From assembly GCA_949318235.1 (NCBI GenBank), contig OX439137.1, positions 5,998,641-6,062,640 of the forward strand: 64,000 nt of DNA, read 5' to 3'. The notes below the pieces were generated by a model that saw only the letters and a list, made by a program, of their open reading frames with translations, had not been told where the DNA came from and made no database searches. The position numbers and the translations under genes were made by a program. Position 1 is the stretch's first letter, and each line of letters starts with the position of its first letter. This document shows, one piece after another, positions 1 through 11,827 of this stretch. This DNA is from Ecdyonurus torrentis. Lineage: Eukaryota; Arthropoda; Insecta; Ephemeroptera; Heptageniidae.

Positions 1-149
1 TGTACACCTATGTTAGATTATTCTCGCATATACATGCATATCATTGCATGTTAAATATACTTATAATTTTTTTCTTAAATATAAAAAAGCTCTTTTCATT
101 TTTTAGCTTTTCAGGTAGTTTAAAGAGTATCTACATTTTCAGAATAATA

Positions 150-600
150 TTTTGTACATTCTTTATTTCCAGCAAAACGAACATTATAATTTTCAAATGA
201 AATCTGAAAAAAAGTTTTAATAATGAGTGCTTATGTTTACTCTAAAAAATGGAAAAGGAAGTGCCGGAAAAGGAACCCACAAGACTGTAAAAGTGGGAAA
301 AAAGTTGGTGCTAGCAGCAAGCTAGGCCTGAGCTACCTCCCACTTTTACCGTCATGTGGTTTCCTCTTCCGGCACTTCCTTTTCCGCATTTTGAGTAAAC
401 ATAGGCGGTCAATATTTTTACTTTTAAAAAAGTTTCTAATTTGACAAAAATTTACCACTAAAATTTGAAATCCCACATTTTGCATGTAATCTTTAAAGTG
501 GAATAACTTAAATATTTGATCATGTTTTCACATGCTTAACGTAGCTTAACTTTTGAGTACCATTTCTTCTTCTCTTTTCTTTTTTATTATAATTTGCGAC
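150..600. repeat. Dispersed repeat copy interrupted by a palindromic MITE
   Basis: The stretches 150-222 and 412-560 resemble 27220-27490, including the shared words atttgatcatgtttt and agtttct(a/t)atttgac. A palindromic MITE at about 223-415 interrupts this copy. The order of insertion is inferred from the interrupted similarity. Confidence 0.5.
223..415. mobile_element. Palindromic MITE (copy 1; copy 2 at 49140-49322)
   Basis: The left arm (cttatgtttactctaaaaaa through ggaaaaggaagtgccggaa) is mirrored by the right arm (ttccggcacttccttttccg through gagtaaacata) around a short centre near gctaggcctgag. A second copy lies at 49140-49322. The open frames across both copies are palindrome artefacts. 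Confidence 0.8.
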
Positions 601-648
601 CATCTAGTTAACGAGATTATCAATCGGTCACCTACTCCCTTACACCTT

Positions 649-1996
649 TTATTTAAAATTAATTTTACCTACCCATGTATTATTATCTTCAGATCTATTT
701 CCAGTGTTTAAAATGGTTAAGGTACCATTTTTTCTTCCGTCAAGAATGAGAAGTTTCTCCTTACAATCAAGACTTAGAGAATAATCGTAGTCTCCGCTTG
801 CTTTGCCTTGACGAGCATCAGACCAAACTTCTGAGTTGTCGAAACTGCGCTCCTGTCAATTGAAATTATAACTTATTACATTTCTGTTACAATATTAATT
901 CACACAGTAAATTTGGATTACAAGAATATTTTTATTTTTCATTCCACACGTTCCCCCCCCCCCCCTCTGAAATTTTAAACATTGTTTTTATTTTAGGTAT
1001 GTACATAATATAATGATGAACATGATTCATTTACTTCATTTAAGTAATGCACACTAAAAAAGGAGGGGGATTAAAAAAAAGTGAATATTACTATTATTTT
1101 TATTTTGGTAGTGACTTATGGTTATCTTATGGTGGTTATCTAATGCTGATTGCTAGTAGTGTCCATTGAGAGACCCCTGAACCCTGACTTAGAGTGAGCC
1201 AGCCATGATTCCACAATATTAAATATTTATCATGTAATATCGTACCGCAATATTCCACGTATTCTGTACAAGTGTCCCCTCATTATTGAAATAATAAACA
1301 TTGAGAGGTTTCCATGGATCACTAAATAAATGGTTATGAAGTCCAAATAGACGTACGTGAAGAAATGAGTACTGGTCGGCACTCAGCTCAATATGAGCCA
1401 CACCTGGAAACATAAAAAATAATTTCTTACATGTAATATGATATACGGTATACATGCATATAGAGTTGAAAATATTTTAGTGCATGTATCAAAAATAGAG
1501 AAAGATTTATGCATAAGTTTTTATCATAGGAGACAATGCTCCTACATATTTAGGTACTGTATTCTGGACCAGGGCTAAAGTACATAAGCCGGAACTATCC
1601 GGAGCTGAGCTCCAGTAAAAAGTTGAAAATTTAACATTGCGCTTATGGGAGCTCCGGAGCTATATTGAGTTTTTTAGCATTATAGCTCCGGTAAAAGAAT
1701 TTTTCTACTTTAAGCCCTGATTTATACATACATAGTATGTAATGTACATACATACGTACACAAAACTAAACAAAGGGACCTCTTTAGTGTTAGTGCATCC
1801 AAGGCAAGCCTAGAATATAATCAACAATTTTGATGGTATACTGAACATTTAAACCAATCTTACCTATATCAAACTTTTTCTCAAATATTGGCACAGGTTC
1901 TAAGGACAATTTGTAGCTGTCAAACTCCGAATGTAACAGTGAATTATTAATTTGAAGATCAATTAAAGTTTTTCCAGACTTGCCGGTAGCAGCCAT
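649..1996 (-). CDS. Unidentified small protein, three exons, possibly continuing left
   Basis: Three exons read in one frame: 1996-1864, 1403-1246 and 852-669. All have GT-AG borders (the middle donor GCG|GTACGA is weak) and their phases fit (133 bp ends phase 1, 158 bp restores phase 0). The start is the ATG at 1996 (MAATGKSGKTLIDL), in good context (aaagATGG). An upstream in-frame ATG exists but would add a lysine-rich leader. If the last donor at 668 is used, the gene runs off the left edge. If it is read through, an in-frame TAA lies at 651-649, giving about 160 residues. The protein alternates hydrophobic and polar residues like a beta-rich domain, for example AHIELSADQYSFLHVRLFGL and KEKLLILDGRKNGTLTILN. 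No membrane segment or signal peptide is seen. I do not recognise the family. It is head-to-tail with syntrophin on the same strand. Confidence 0.5.
1570..1720. mobile_element. hAT-like MITE
   Basis: The ends CAGGGCTAAAGT and ACTTTAAGCCCTG form a terminal inverted repeat starting with CAG, as in many hAT elements. Inside are repeated copies of the word agctccgg. No clean 8-bp target duplication is visible. Confidence 0.55.
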
Positions 1997-2171
1997 CTTT
2001 GTTATTGCGATATGCCTTTTTTTTTTTGTTTTTCTGCGGGAAATATATAAAAGTACTCCTAGTAACATTCTACAATTTTTATAAATTAACTATATTCATA
2101 TTATTTTATTCATTAATAATTCCAGAAATATATTATACAATTGTAGAAAATAAAGAGGTGTTTTTTAGTTT

Positions 2172-2257
2172 AAAACCCCAATAAATCTGACGGCTTGCAT
2201 AATATATTATTTAACATTTGGAGAGATTAAGACTTCTGTCAGATTTATTTGGGACCA
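2172..2257. mobile_element. Short MITE with AATAAATCTGAC termini
   Basis: The inverted ends are ccccaataaatctgac and gtcagatttatttggg. Related copies lie at 28049-28142 and, with different outermost bases, at 13121-13226. Confidence 0.75.
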
Positions 2258-2578
2258 GTGCACAGTGGACCAGTGTAAGAACCCACATATCTTACTATTT
2301 TTATGTTTGATGGATTGCATTTCTTCGATACCCTAATCGCTTTAAAAGCACACAGAAGTCACTTTCAAAGATTTTAAAGGCAAGAATCAACAAAGCACAA
2401 TTAAAGGCCTATAGGAACCCTTTATAAGACGGTAAGACCCAATAAGATTTTCAAGCAAAGTTAGGAATTCTTAAGTCTTTACATGAACCTAATTAAGTGC
2501 TTTGATTAATCGCAACCCAAGCTACTCTTAAATATCTAAAAAAACATTTCTACTACTCTCACAGTAGCTTACAGTACA

Positions 2579-2687
2579 ATGTTGTTCGTAAACCCTGTTT
2601 TCTTGCACCAAAAAATGCGCATTCCATTTGAATAACCAAAGTTGATCGTCATTTTAGGAGCAGAGAACAGGGTTTACGAACAGCATT
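2579..2687. mobile_element. MITE family 'TGTTCGTAAACCCTG', copy 1
   Basis: The roughly 110-bp element starts gttgttcgtaaaccctgttt and ends with its inverted copy. Near-identical copies lie at 21797-21906 and 48419-48518, sharing the interior word caccaaaaaatgcgcattc. Such high similarity suggests recent activity. Confidence 0.85.
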
Positions 2688-2708
2688 AGTAATTTATCTT
2701 CTACACAG

Positions 2709-2888
2709 TACTCCTATAGTGGGAATGTCATATCTAGATTGAATGCCCGCGCCACGCAATATAGAGCCTGGAAAAGACTGCAGAACTACACGCTGTCATT
2801 TGAAGTATGTACGCTACGTGTTAAGTTCTGCAGTCTTCTCCAGGTGCAATTGTGGCGCACATTCAATCTGACATTCTCAGTATAGGAG
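2709..2888. mobile_element. Palindromic MITE, about 180 bp
   Basis: The arms run from tcctatagtgggaatgtca and pair with gacattctcagtatagga at the other end. Inner matches include ctgcagaactacacg and ttaagttctgcag. No second copy was seen in this window. Confidence 0.7.
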
Positions 2889-4032
2889 ATAACTTAACAC
2901 ACAAATATTGAGCCAGCTTCGAAAATGTTCCACTGTTATAAACAGCTGTTTATGATGTCGTTACCTGTTTACTACATTTATACATATGGTCGATCATTGT
3001 TATTTCTTCTTTTAGAACTTCAAACTTGATAAAAATGAAAGAAACTCACAAAAAAAAGTTCCATACGAAACATGCGGCTCACTTTTATCGGCTCAAAAAA
3101 CAAGATCAACCAATGAATGTGTCTTATTTTGTTGGTCAGCCAATCACTGTAAATGAGATTCACTTTACTTTACAGAACAAGCTTTACTGTGTACTTCTCT
3201 CTTTAATAAATTTAATATTAACATAGGATTTGATATAAAATAAAACACACAATATCCCAAAAAAACTTCATACTTTTTAGTTTAATTTCCACTTTTTCTT
3301 TTGTAAATAATTTTTATAGTACAATTGCATTTTTATTTTTAATATATAATATTATAATAATGTAAGAACATTGTTAATAATAACATAATAATATACACAT
3401 TAAATGCAAAAAGAAAAAATGAAACATTTTTTTTTAAATATATATATATATAGATTGCGATTGTTATTTTTTTATATATAATTTTTTTAGGAGGGCTTGA
3501 AGAGATATGCAAATTTACAAAGCTTTTTGAGGGCCAAGTCACTTTTAAATTAGCTCGGGAAAAAACTATTCTAAGTACATATAAATATTTTGAAACACGA
3601 AAGTAACAGTTAGGATTTCTGAGCAATTGATGTACGTACCAATTTTTATGCATCACACATTCATACCACATTCTAAAACAAGAAAAAAAAATATAGGCCT
3701 AATCAGATCTACTATATAAAAATGAGATACCTATTTATTATTGCTTATTTTTATACAAATTTTGATTATTATTATTATTTTAATAAAAAATGACATAGAG
3801 ATTCATAAATTCTTAATATGAAAGTTTATCAAAAATTTTAAAAATAACAATAAAAAAGTTTTTTTTTTGTTTTAAATAATCATTTGTACTGACTTAACCC
3901 TCTTCCCCCCACCCTATTTTTTTTGTTAAGTTTAAGAAACCGTTTGATACAAATTTACTGACTTTAAAGTAATATTGACTGCAAGTTATATAATGTTAAG
4001 ATATTTAAGGAAAATAAACCATCACGGTTAGA

Positions 4033-4359
4033 TATGATAAATTTGAAAGAAGAGGATAGGAGAAAACTATAATAGCAATGGCCTTACCATAGTAGAGTCC
4101 CACTGTTTGGTGAAAATCTTGCTATAGCATATTACCACATATTGGATAGCTTTTGCCACTAAACTAAAGGAGAAAACAGAGTATGTTATGCTTTTATCAG
4201 TCCTTAAGGACAGATACAGGCATGCTCCATTCTCTTAAAGCTTAGTGTCTCGCTAACTTAGCTGTGCTAGTAAGATTTTCAACAAACTATGGAACTCTCT
4301 TCACTATGGTAAGGCTCTTGCTGGTTTTCTCCTATTCCTTTCTTTCAAATTTATCATAG
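4033..4359. mobile_element. Inverted-repeat element of the 'ggatag-gccttacc' family
   Basis: The left end atgataaatttgaaagaa with ggataggagaaaa is mirrored at the right end by ttctcctattcctttcttt and caaatttatcat, each followed inwards by gg(c/a)cttaccatag. Related elements lie at 18815-18975, 23828-24130, 26450-26641 (continuing after 27991) and 49021-49545. Confidence 0.65.
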
Positions 4360-5601
4360 TTATATAATATATATTATTAATAAAGACAATAATCTTTGGT
4401 TAATATGTACTAGTAAATAAATATAATAAAAATACAAAATTAAATGACAAGATCCTATTCTAGATTCCATTTTTCTATATTTCTCATAACGTTTGCATCA
4501 ATTTTGCTGAAAACAGTCAAAATTCTACAAAAAGATTATTTCAAAAAACAATTACTCATAGATCCTAACCACTATAGCCTAAATATACGAAGTATTGCCT
4601 AACGACACAAGTTTACTCTAGCAACATTTGAATAATATATATTTTTTATTTATTTAGCTTTTTAAATTTATTTTTCTACCTTTTTGTGTGGTCATTATAG
4701 TTTATTTTTTATTTTCATTAAAAAATTCTTAAAAGTTAAGTAGGCACCCAGTTATTTAGACTTGAAACTTTTTGCAAAAAGCTTTTTTTTTTTTTTTTTT
4801 TTTTTTTTTAATGACATTTAAGCAGAAATTATTATAACTTTGGTCTAAACCCGAGATTTTTCTTTTCCTTATATTTACACAGATTTTTATCAGCACTCTT
4901 AAAAATATAAATAAATATTTAAATACTTAAAAAATAATATAAATAGAAAACATTTAAAAAAAATGAAGACAATTATATTTACAACAAAAACCATATTTGT
5001 GCTTTTTGGACAAATAAAAATTACTTTAAAAATAAATGGAAGTTATATAGAACTACATTTTTTTTTATACAAGTGTTAATAATTATTAAAAGTGCTGATT
5101 TTTTTTAATATAAAAAAAAAAAACAAAAGACTTGGCCCCCCTTTGTTGTTGACCCCACTTACAAAAAGAGTAAGGAAGGGTATTACAGATTTGAGCTGCT
5201 TTAGTATTTGGATACATCAGAACAAAATTATTTACTGTATCATTATTATAACAAAATTGTACATTTTTTTTTTTTAACTTACTTTTTTTTTTTTCTTTCC
5301 TTTTATCAATTGTTGTGTGTTTTCTTTCTTTTCTTTCAGTCATCTTATTTGAATAATTAACAATAACTTTCTTGGCATCCCAATTCTTTGTATCACAACT
5401 CAGTACATTAAAAATTAAGAAATGAACAAATCAAATATTGAAAACAAAATTTGCGCATAGAATATGAACACTTAAATTTATTTTATTATTATTATTTTTT
5501 TAGTAATGAAAATTTAATTGCACATTTTTTTTGATCCAATTTTGACTTGAATGTAATGAGCTGTGATATAAACATGCTTACAAATTACATATTGCTTTGA
5601 T

Positions 5602-8600
5602 TTATGCATACAAGCCTAGCCGATGTATCTTCGCAGATAGAAAATTATGTAGAGTGAAAACCAAGGGTTTGGGACACATCTCCATGTCAATCTCCTGTAA
5701 AAACAAGAAATAGGGGTACTTATGAAATGGATCACATTTCGAAAATTCAACAATAGACCCCCCTTCCCCCCAAAAAAATTGTGACATTTGAATGTTTGTA
5801 GCAACAACTACGGATCAACAATAAAAATGTTGCAACTCAGGATTATCAGATATGAAAGAGAAAGAGAGAGGGGGGGGGGGGGGGGAGAATATTTGAAATG
5901 AATGGCTCTATGGAAGGAAATTTGAATTTCACAATTTTGTTGGCAAGTTTTTTTTTTTTTTTTTTTTTTTAATTATAGCTTTTTAATTCTTTAGTAGCTT
6001 CAAGTTTTAGTCAAATTCACACAGTAAATGCTCGATAATAATAAGAATTATTTAATATCGGTGTTGTTGATATGTGTATCTTGTTATTTGCCCTATGTAG
6101 CAAAATGTGTATTTTTTTTTTATCATGTGAAGCAAAATGTCTATCTCGTTTCCGAATGTTATGTAGACGGTGCTCGACTTACATGTTTTGCTTCGCGTAA
6201 CAAAAAATGAGATAGACATTTTGCTTACCATGACAAAAAATGAGATACATATATTATTTGGAACAACATCGATACATAAAATAATGAGTTCATGTGCCAT
6301 CTTGTGGAAATAGGGCATTTTCAAATGCCTTTAATTGCTGCAAGATTAATTGTTAAAGGAATGATTTTCTAGATTAAACAATTGCTTAGCAAGAAAGAAA
6401 ATATTCAAAGCTTACTTTTGTATAGTTAATTTGAATTAAAAAATGTTAACTATTAACAACGTATTTAAAACAAGCCATTTCACAGCATTTTAAATGTTAA
6501 AAACTAAACACAATGCAATATCTGATTGGTTTTTCTATTGTGCCTTTACCCAACCTGCAAGATTATTGTATATAAAAGATTGAGAGGTGAAGATAAAGAT
6601 TATCAAAAATATTTCCTTGTGTAAACTGCACTTAAGGGTTGTATTCAGATGGCTTGTATCTCAAATTTTAAAAAGAAAACTTCAAAACTTTACAATGCAG
6701 TTTGAAAGCTAATCGTAACAGCTACCTATGATAAAATTTTCAGAACCCTTGGCCATCAGATAAAAGAGAAAATAATTACTGGAATTAACATGGGTTTTTA
6801 GTTTTAAGGGACCAAAACTTCAAAAAATCATGATTTAAAATCTAGCATGTTAACCCGCCATTTTTTTTTTTTTTTTTTTTTTTTTACATTTTTGAAGATA
6901 ACATCCTAATGTATCACCAGGCAAAATGTCAGATTTTTCTTGCTATGGTATACAATTTTTTAGTCAAATCCCGCAGTACCTGATTTCCCGCCTTAACAAT
7001 AAAAATATGACATGAAAAAACAGCTCACCTGCTCCTCGTCTTGCCCAAAGTCTAGCCAGAGAACACGAGTACCATCGTCACTAGAAGAACGAAGTCGTTC
7101 AAATGGAAACTGCCACAGTGTGAGTGGTGGGTCAGAGTTGTCTAACATAGTAAATCCTGCCTCGTAGTGAAGTACTAGTTGACATGGCTGACCTTGATAC
7201 ACGCAAGCTGAAACAATGCACGATTAGTTCACTCTTGCCTAAAATAGTATTAGTTTTTTTTTCTTTTTGCATGACTTAGAGCTTACAATTAATATTGCCC
7301 CTATTCTGCTATCTAAATCACTAGCCAACTATCATTTACCTGTTAATCTAAGGTAAGACTCTACCTTTTGCAATGTTAAATGAGGGAGCATCTATCTTGA
7401 CCAAGATTCTATTATTTGGTTTCTATTAATTAAATATTGTACTGGGGATCTTCACATAATATAATTTTCAATACAACTTGCTTTCATTATTTACTGTTAC
7501 CTAGAATTTTAAAATTGAGCAGCACATATAGAAATTAAATTGTGTGTTAAGAGTAGCAAACTTTTCTTAAACTTTCATATGCACTGCGTAATATTATATA
7601 TAGGCCTACAGTAATAAAAATTATAATAAATATGAATAAAAAATTGACTACATTTCTCCTAAAACTACTTTGAGCGGAAACAGTGTAATTAACTATGTAA
7701 AGTCAACTGTGATTGGCTAGTAGGTTTATAACATGATCTCTGATTGGTTTAGCATCGCGGATACAGCTTTTGGAGGAACGACCTTGTTTTGGCCAGAGAA
7801 TGTGATGTATGATACAGTACTGTAGTTAAAAGATTTGTTATTAAAACATATAGATAAAATAGGAAAAATTGGGGGATGGCTAATCTATCTATGTGCTTTA
7901 CTATCAAAAGTCATAATGTTGTCAATAATTCAAGTACAGTACTTACGGAAAGCAATTTCTTGTTCTGCTTGCACTGCATCATGTGCTCCTTGCACGAGAG
8001 CTCTCGCCCAGTTTGCTAGATCACGATGAGTCTCTGTGCGCAGGTGGTGAGAAACAACACCTTCGGAGGTACCACAGCGAACGCTGAATGTTATTAATTC
8101 TGCAGCCAATGGCAGCACAGAGCTACCACGACGACTGTGTGAACCAACCAACCTAAAAATAATAATATTTATAAAAACAGGCAATGATCAGAAAATTAAA
8201 CAAAACATACTAAAATAAAACTTTACAAAATAACAATTGCTCTACATGAAAGAGTGCCTTGTTTTTTGAGCAGTGTATTTTAATTACAGCATAACCAAAT
8301 AACTAAACTTTGCTTAAAAAGGGATTAAAATTCATGATATCATTAAAAAAATTAAAACTTTCAACACACTTTCCCAAGTTTTATAACAATGTTTCTGCGT
8401 CAAAATATAGTATCTGCACTTTCCACCAAAGTGGTGAAAGGAGTATCTGCAGTTTCCACGCAGCCCGGTGAGTGAACTAGCGGCCATTCACTTAACATTG
8501 CAGATGCTCCACAGCGGAAAGTGCAGATGCTCCACTCGCCACGCTGGTGGAAAGTGCAAATTCAGCAGTCCATTTTGAAGCGGAAGCATCAATAAAATTC

Positions 8601-11257
8601 TTAAACCAGGTTTATTGAAAGCAGGATTGAAAGCAGTTTCATGAAAGGTATAAGACGCATAAGAAAATTAAGCCTCAAACACAGAAACAAGAACACTTTA
8701 TAATCTCCAACTATGAGGGTAGACTCACAAAGTGACACTAAAAAAAAAAAGAGAAGTAATATGACTTTCAAGTGTTACCTGGTAGCAAGTAGAGGGCTAG
8801 TATCAAAAGGTGCTGCCCATGCTTCAACACTCCATGGTGCAGAACCGTAGAGTCTGATTTGAGAGTCTGTGACTGCTGCAAATACGCTCTGCCATCGTTC
8901 ACTTTCATCAGCATGCTGTGGCACATAATATAACATATTAAGATTATTTTGTTTATATAGAGTAAAGAGTAACGTACTTTTTGATGCTACTTTAAGTGCC
9001 CATCATACTATTTCTCTTTTAAAACCATTTTTTTTTATTTTTTTTTCTGCCCAATTATACGTACGATCAAAAGACATAAAACTATGTAACACTGAGCAAA
9101 ATTTTGAATTACGTGAATATGAAATTTTAGGTCCATACGGCTTAATGTCATATTATATGGGGTAGCTGGCACAAGATACCAACGATATACCAAATTTGAG
9201 AGCAATAGATTATCAATATCTGGGGATGTTGAATCTTGACCCCTCTCCTTTAAAATAGTGTGTCAATGAATCTTACATTGTGATGCTACTTTAAGTGCTT
9301 AGCACACATCATGCTGTTCTTTAATTAAAATGAAGTGTTGTTGGTTTAATAAATACCTCACTCCTGCGCGCCAGCCATCCTATTTGCTGAATTTCTCCAG
9401 GCAAGTTAGGTTCTGTGGCTCGATGTGCAGCTAACATTTGATTTGCCTGAGCCAATGCCAATGCTGTGAGTGCTGCCAGTGCAGAATGAAGTGTATTGAA
9501 CCACGCAGCTGCTTCTGAGGGGTCGGCAGCACGCAGAATACAATTGTGAACACCATCAGGCGAGTGCAGCTCAAATGTGCGATTTTCTGTTAAACACAAT
9601 AAAATAACAATTAGGAAACTTTTTAAAGTACTGTATCATTTAAGCATTATTCAAATTTGATGCGCGTAACAAAGCTGGAACAATGTAAACAAGTGGAGCC
9701 GTTCACATGTAAATTTCAAAAACCATGTGAACGGCTCTATTTGTTTACAATGTTCCAGCTTTGTTACGCGCGTCGACGCACGTCAAATTTATGCGTCATG
9801 TGAATAATACTTTACATGGAGCCAGGCTTTTCTCTTTTTAAAATACGTATGTGTATGTAGTACTTCACTCGAGTATTCTTATATTTTACAGATTACACAT
9901 TTAAACTTTTCTCTCTGAACAGTAAAAAAGGGCAAAAAACAACAACAACACAATAATAAACAACTATGGTTGGCAATGGCAGTTTGTAAGTTGAAGAGAA
10001 CCTTAACAGAGAAGCGACAACGTTTTGAAAGGCCCACCTAAAGTACCCAAACTTAAATGACAGTCAAAATACTCTTAGCCAATGAGAAAGCTCCCATTTT
10101 GTGGGGTAGCCAATCATTTAGCTTAAAAGTTTGGGTACTTTTAGTGGGTCTTTCAAAACAGATGTATTGTGGGACTGCCTAAAACATGAGGTTGCCGTTT
10201 CTCTGTTAAAGCCCTTATACACTTATTTTTTTATTATTTAGAATACTAGATTTATAATTACCATACCTTTTTATCTATGAATTAGACACCAACATGTTGA
10301 TTTTTGTATTTATTTTTATTTATTTTCATTTTGACAGTTGAAATAAAACTTATCTGACGTCACAATGTACCAGTGACTGTGATTGGCTGACTTTATCACG
10401 TGACTTGACAGGTGACTTTGATTGGCTGACTCATCAGCGAATCACAGCCACTGGGTCTGGCCACGTGATAAGTCAGCCAATCACAGTCACCGGTATATTG
10501 TGACGTCAAATAATTATTTCAACTGCCAAAATGAAAATAAATAAAAATAAATACAAAATCAACGTGGTGGTGTCTAATTCATGGATAATAAGGTATGGTA
10601 ATTATCAATCTAGTATTCTAAATGATAAAAAAAGTAAGTGTAAAAGGGCTTTAAGGTTCTCTAGTAAGTTGCCTTCCTTAACTTGTTGATACACAATATA
10701 AGAGAATATATTCTGGATAATTACCTGGATCTGGCATTCTAAAATTCCTGACCAGGTAACAAAGCTGTAAAGGTAGATATCTTGTATCCGCCCTAGGTGG
10801 AGTTTGCCTTGGACTTGGTGGTCTTTGAGATAAAAATCCTTTTTGTAATTCCCATCCAACTTCACTAATTATAGTAGCTTTCCTGAAGTACGGTGTCACT
10901 TCTCGTAAATATTTTACTGTAACATAGTATGATGAAACAACTGTAGATTTTTCAGATATTTAGGGACACAGATGTTAGAGCGACACATGACCATTTTTGA
11001 TTTGATTGATTGTTGTGATTATAGCAACAGAGAGGGGTAGGTGTGATACAACAACACAAACACAGGTAGGCACGATGTATACGCAGCAAATCAGCACGCC
11101 AACAAAATAACATAGAAACAAAAAGAAAACACACAAAAATGACATGCGCATGCAGCAAAACAAGATGTACAAACAAATAAATATATGTGCATTACTATAT
11201 GTGCAACTTCTCATTTAATGAGCAAAAGCTTTCAAAAATTGTAGCAGTTACAATAAC

Positions 11258-11296
<39 letters not shown>

Positions 11297-11555
11297 AAAC
11301 TCTTATTAATCAAATTGATATTTCAAAATTACGTGCACCTAGTGAGCAAACTGATATAGTGCTGTTTAGTTTTTAGTTGCCATCAAATTTGTTTAATGTA
11401 TTATAATTATTAAAGTGTACAGTACTTCAATTTTATAAAATTGCATTAATGATTTGGACTTTACAAACAGTTATAATACAGTAATTCAAACACACAGAAA
11501 TAAAGTAACAAAATTAAAAACAACAAAATACCATGCTTGTTATTTACAGGACAGG

Positions 11556-11591
<36 letters not shown>

Positions 11592-11792
11592 CTAGCAAAT
11601 ATATTGTACATTATAATATGCAAGGAATACTTAAAGCAATATTTAACTCTAAAAATAAGTAATTTTTGTTCTTCTCTAAAATAAGTCAATAGAAATGAGT
11701 AGTTTTTCTAACTTTTCTAGCCCACAGGATAAGCGAACCCCTCAATGATAGAGGAAAACTCTGACGTTTGTAGATTTCCTTTACTGTGTAAG

Positions 11793-11827
<35 letters not shown>

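Larger units (their letters stand above)
1997..5601. other. Intergenic, MITE-bearing, no coding exon seen
   Basis: This stretch lies between the start of the small gene and the stop codon of syntrophin on the same strand. It holds MITEs at 2172-2257, 2579-2687, 2709-2888 and 4033-4359, plus long T and A runs (for example 4781-4809). Reverse AATAAA words near 5480 could serve syntrophin polyadenylation. Confidence 0.6.

Noticed and set aside
223..444. Open frame on the plus strand, similar to one on the minus strand at 49092-49334
   Set aside because: Both lie across copies of the same palindromic MITE, so the similarity is of repeats, not of a gene.
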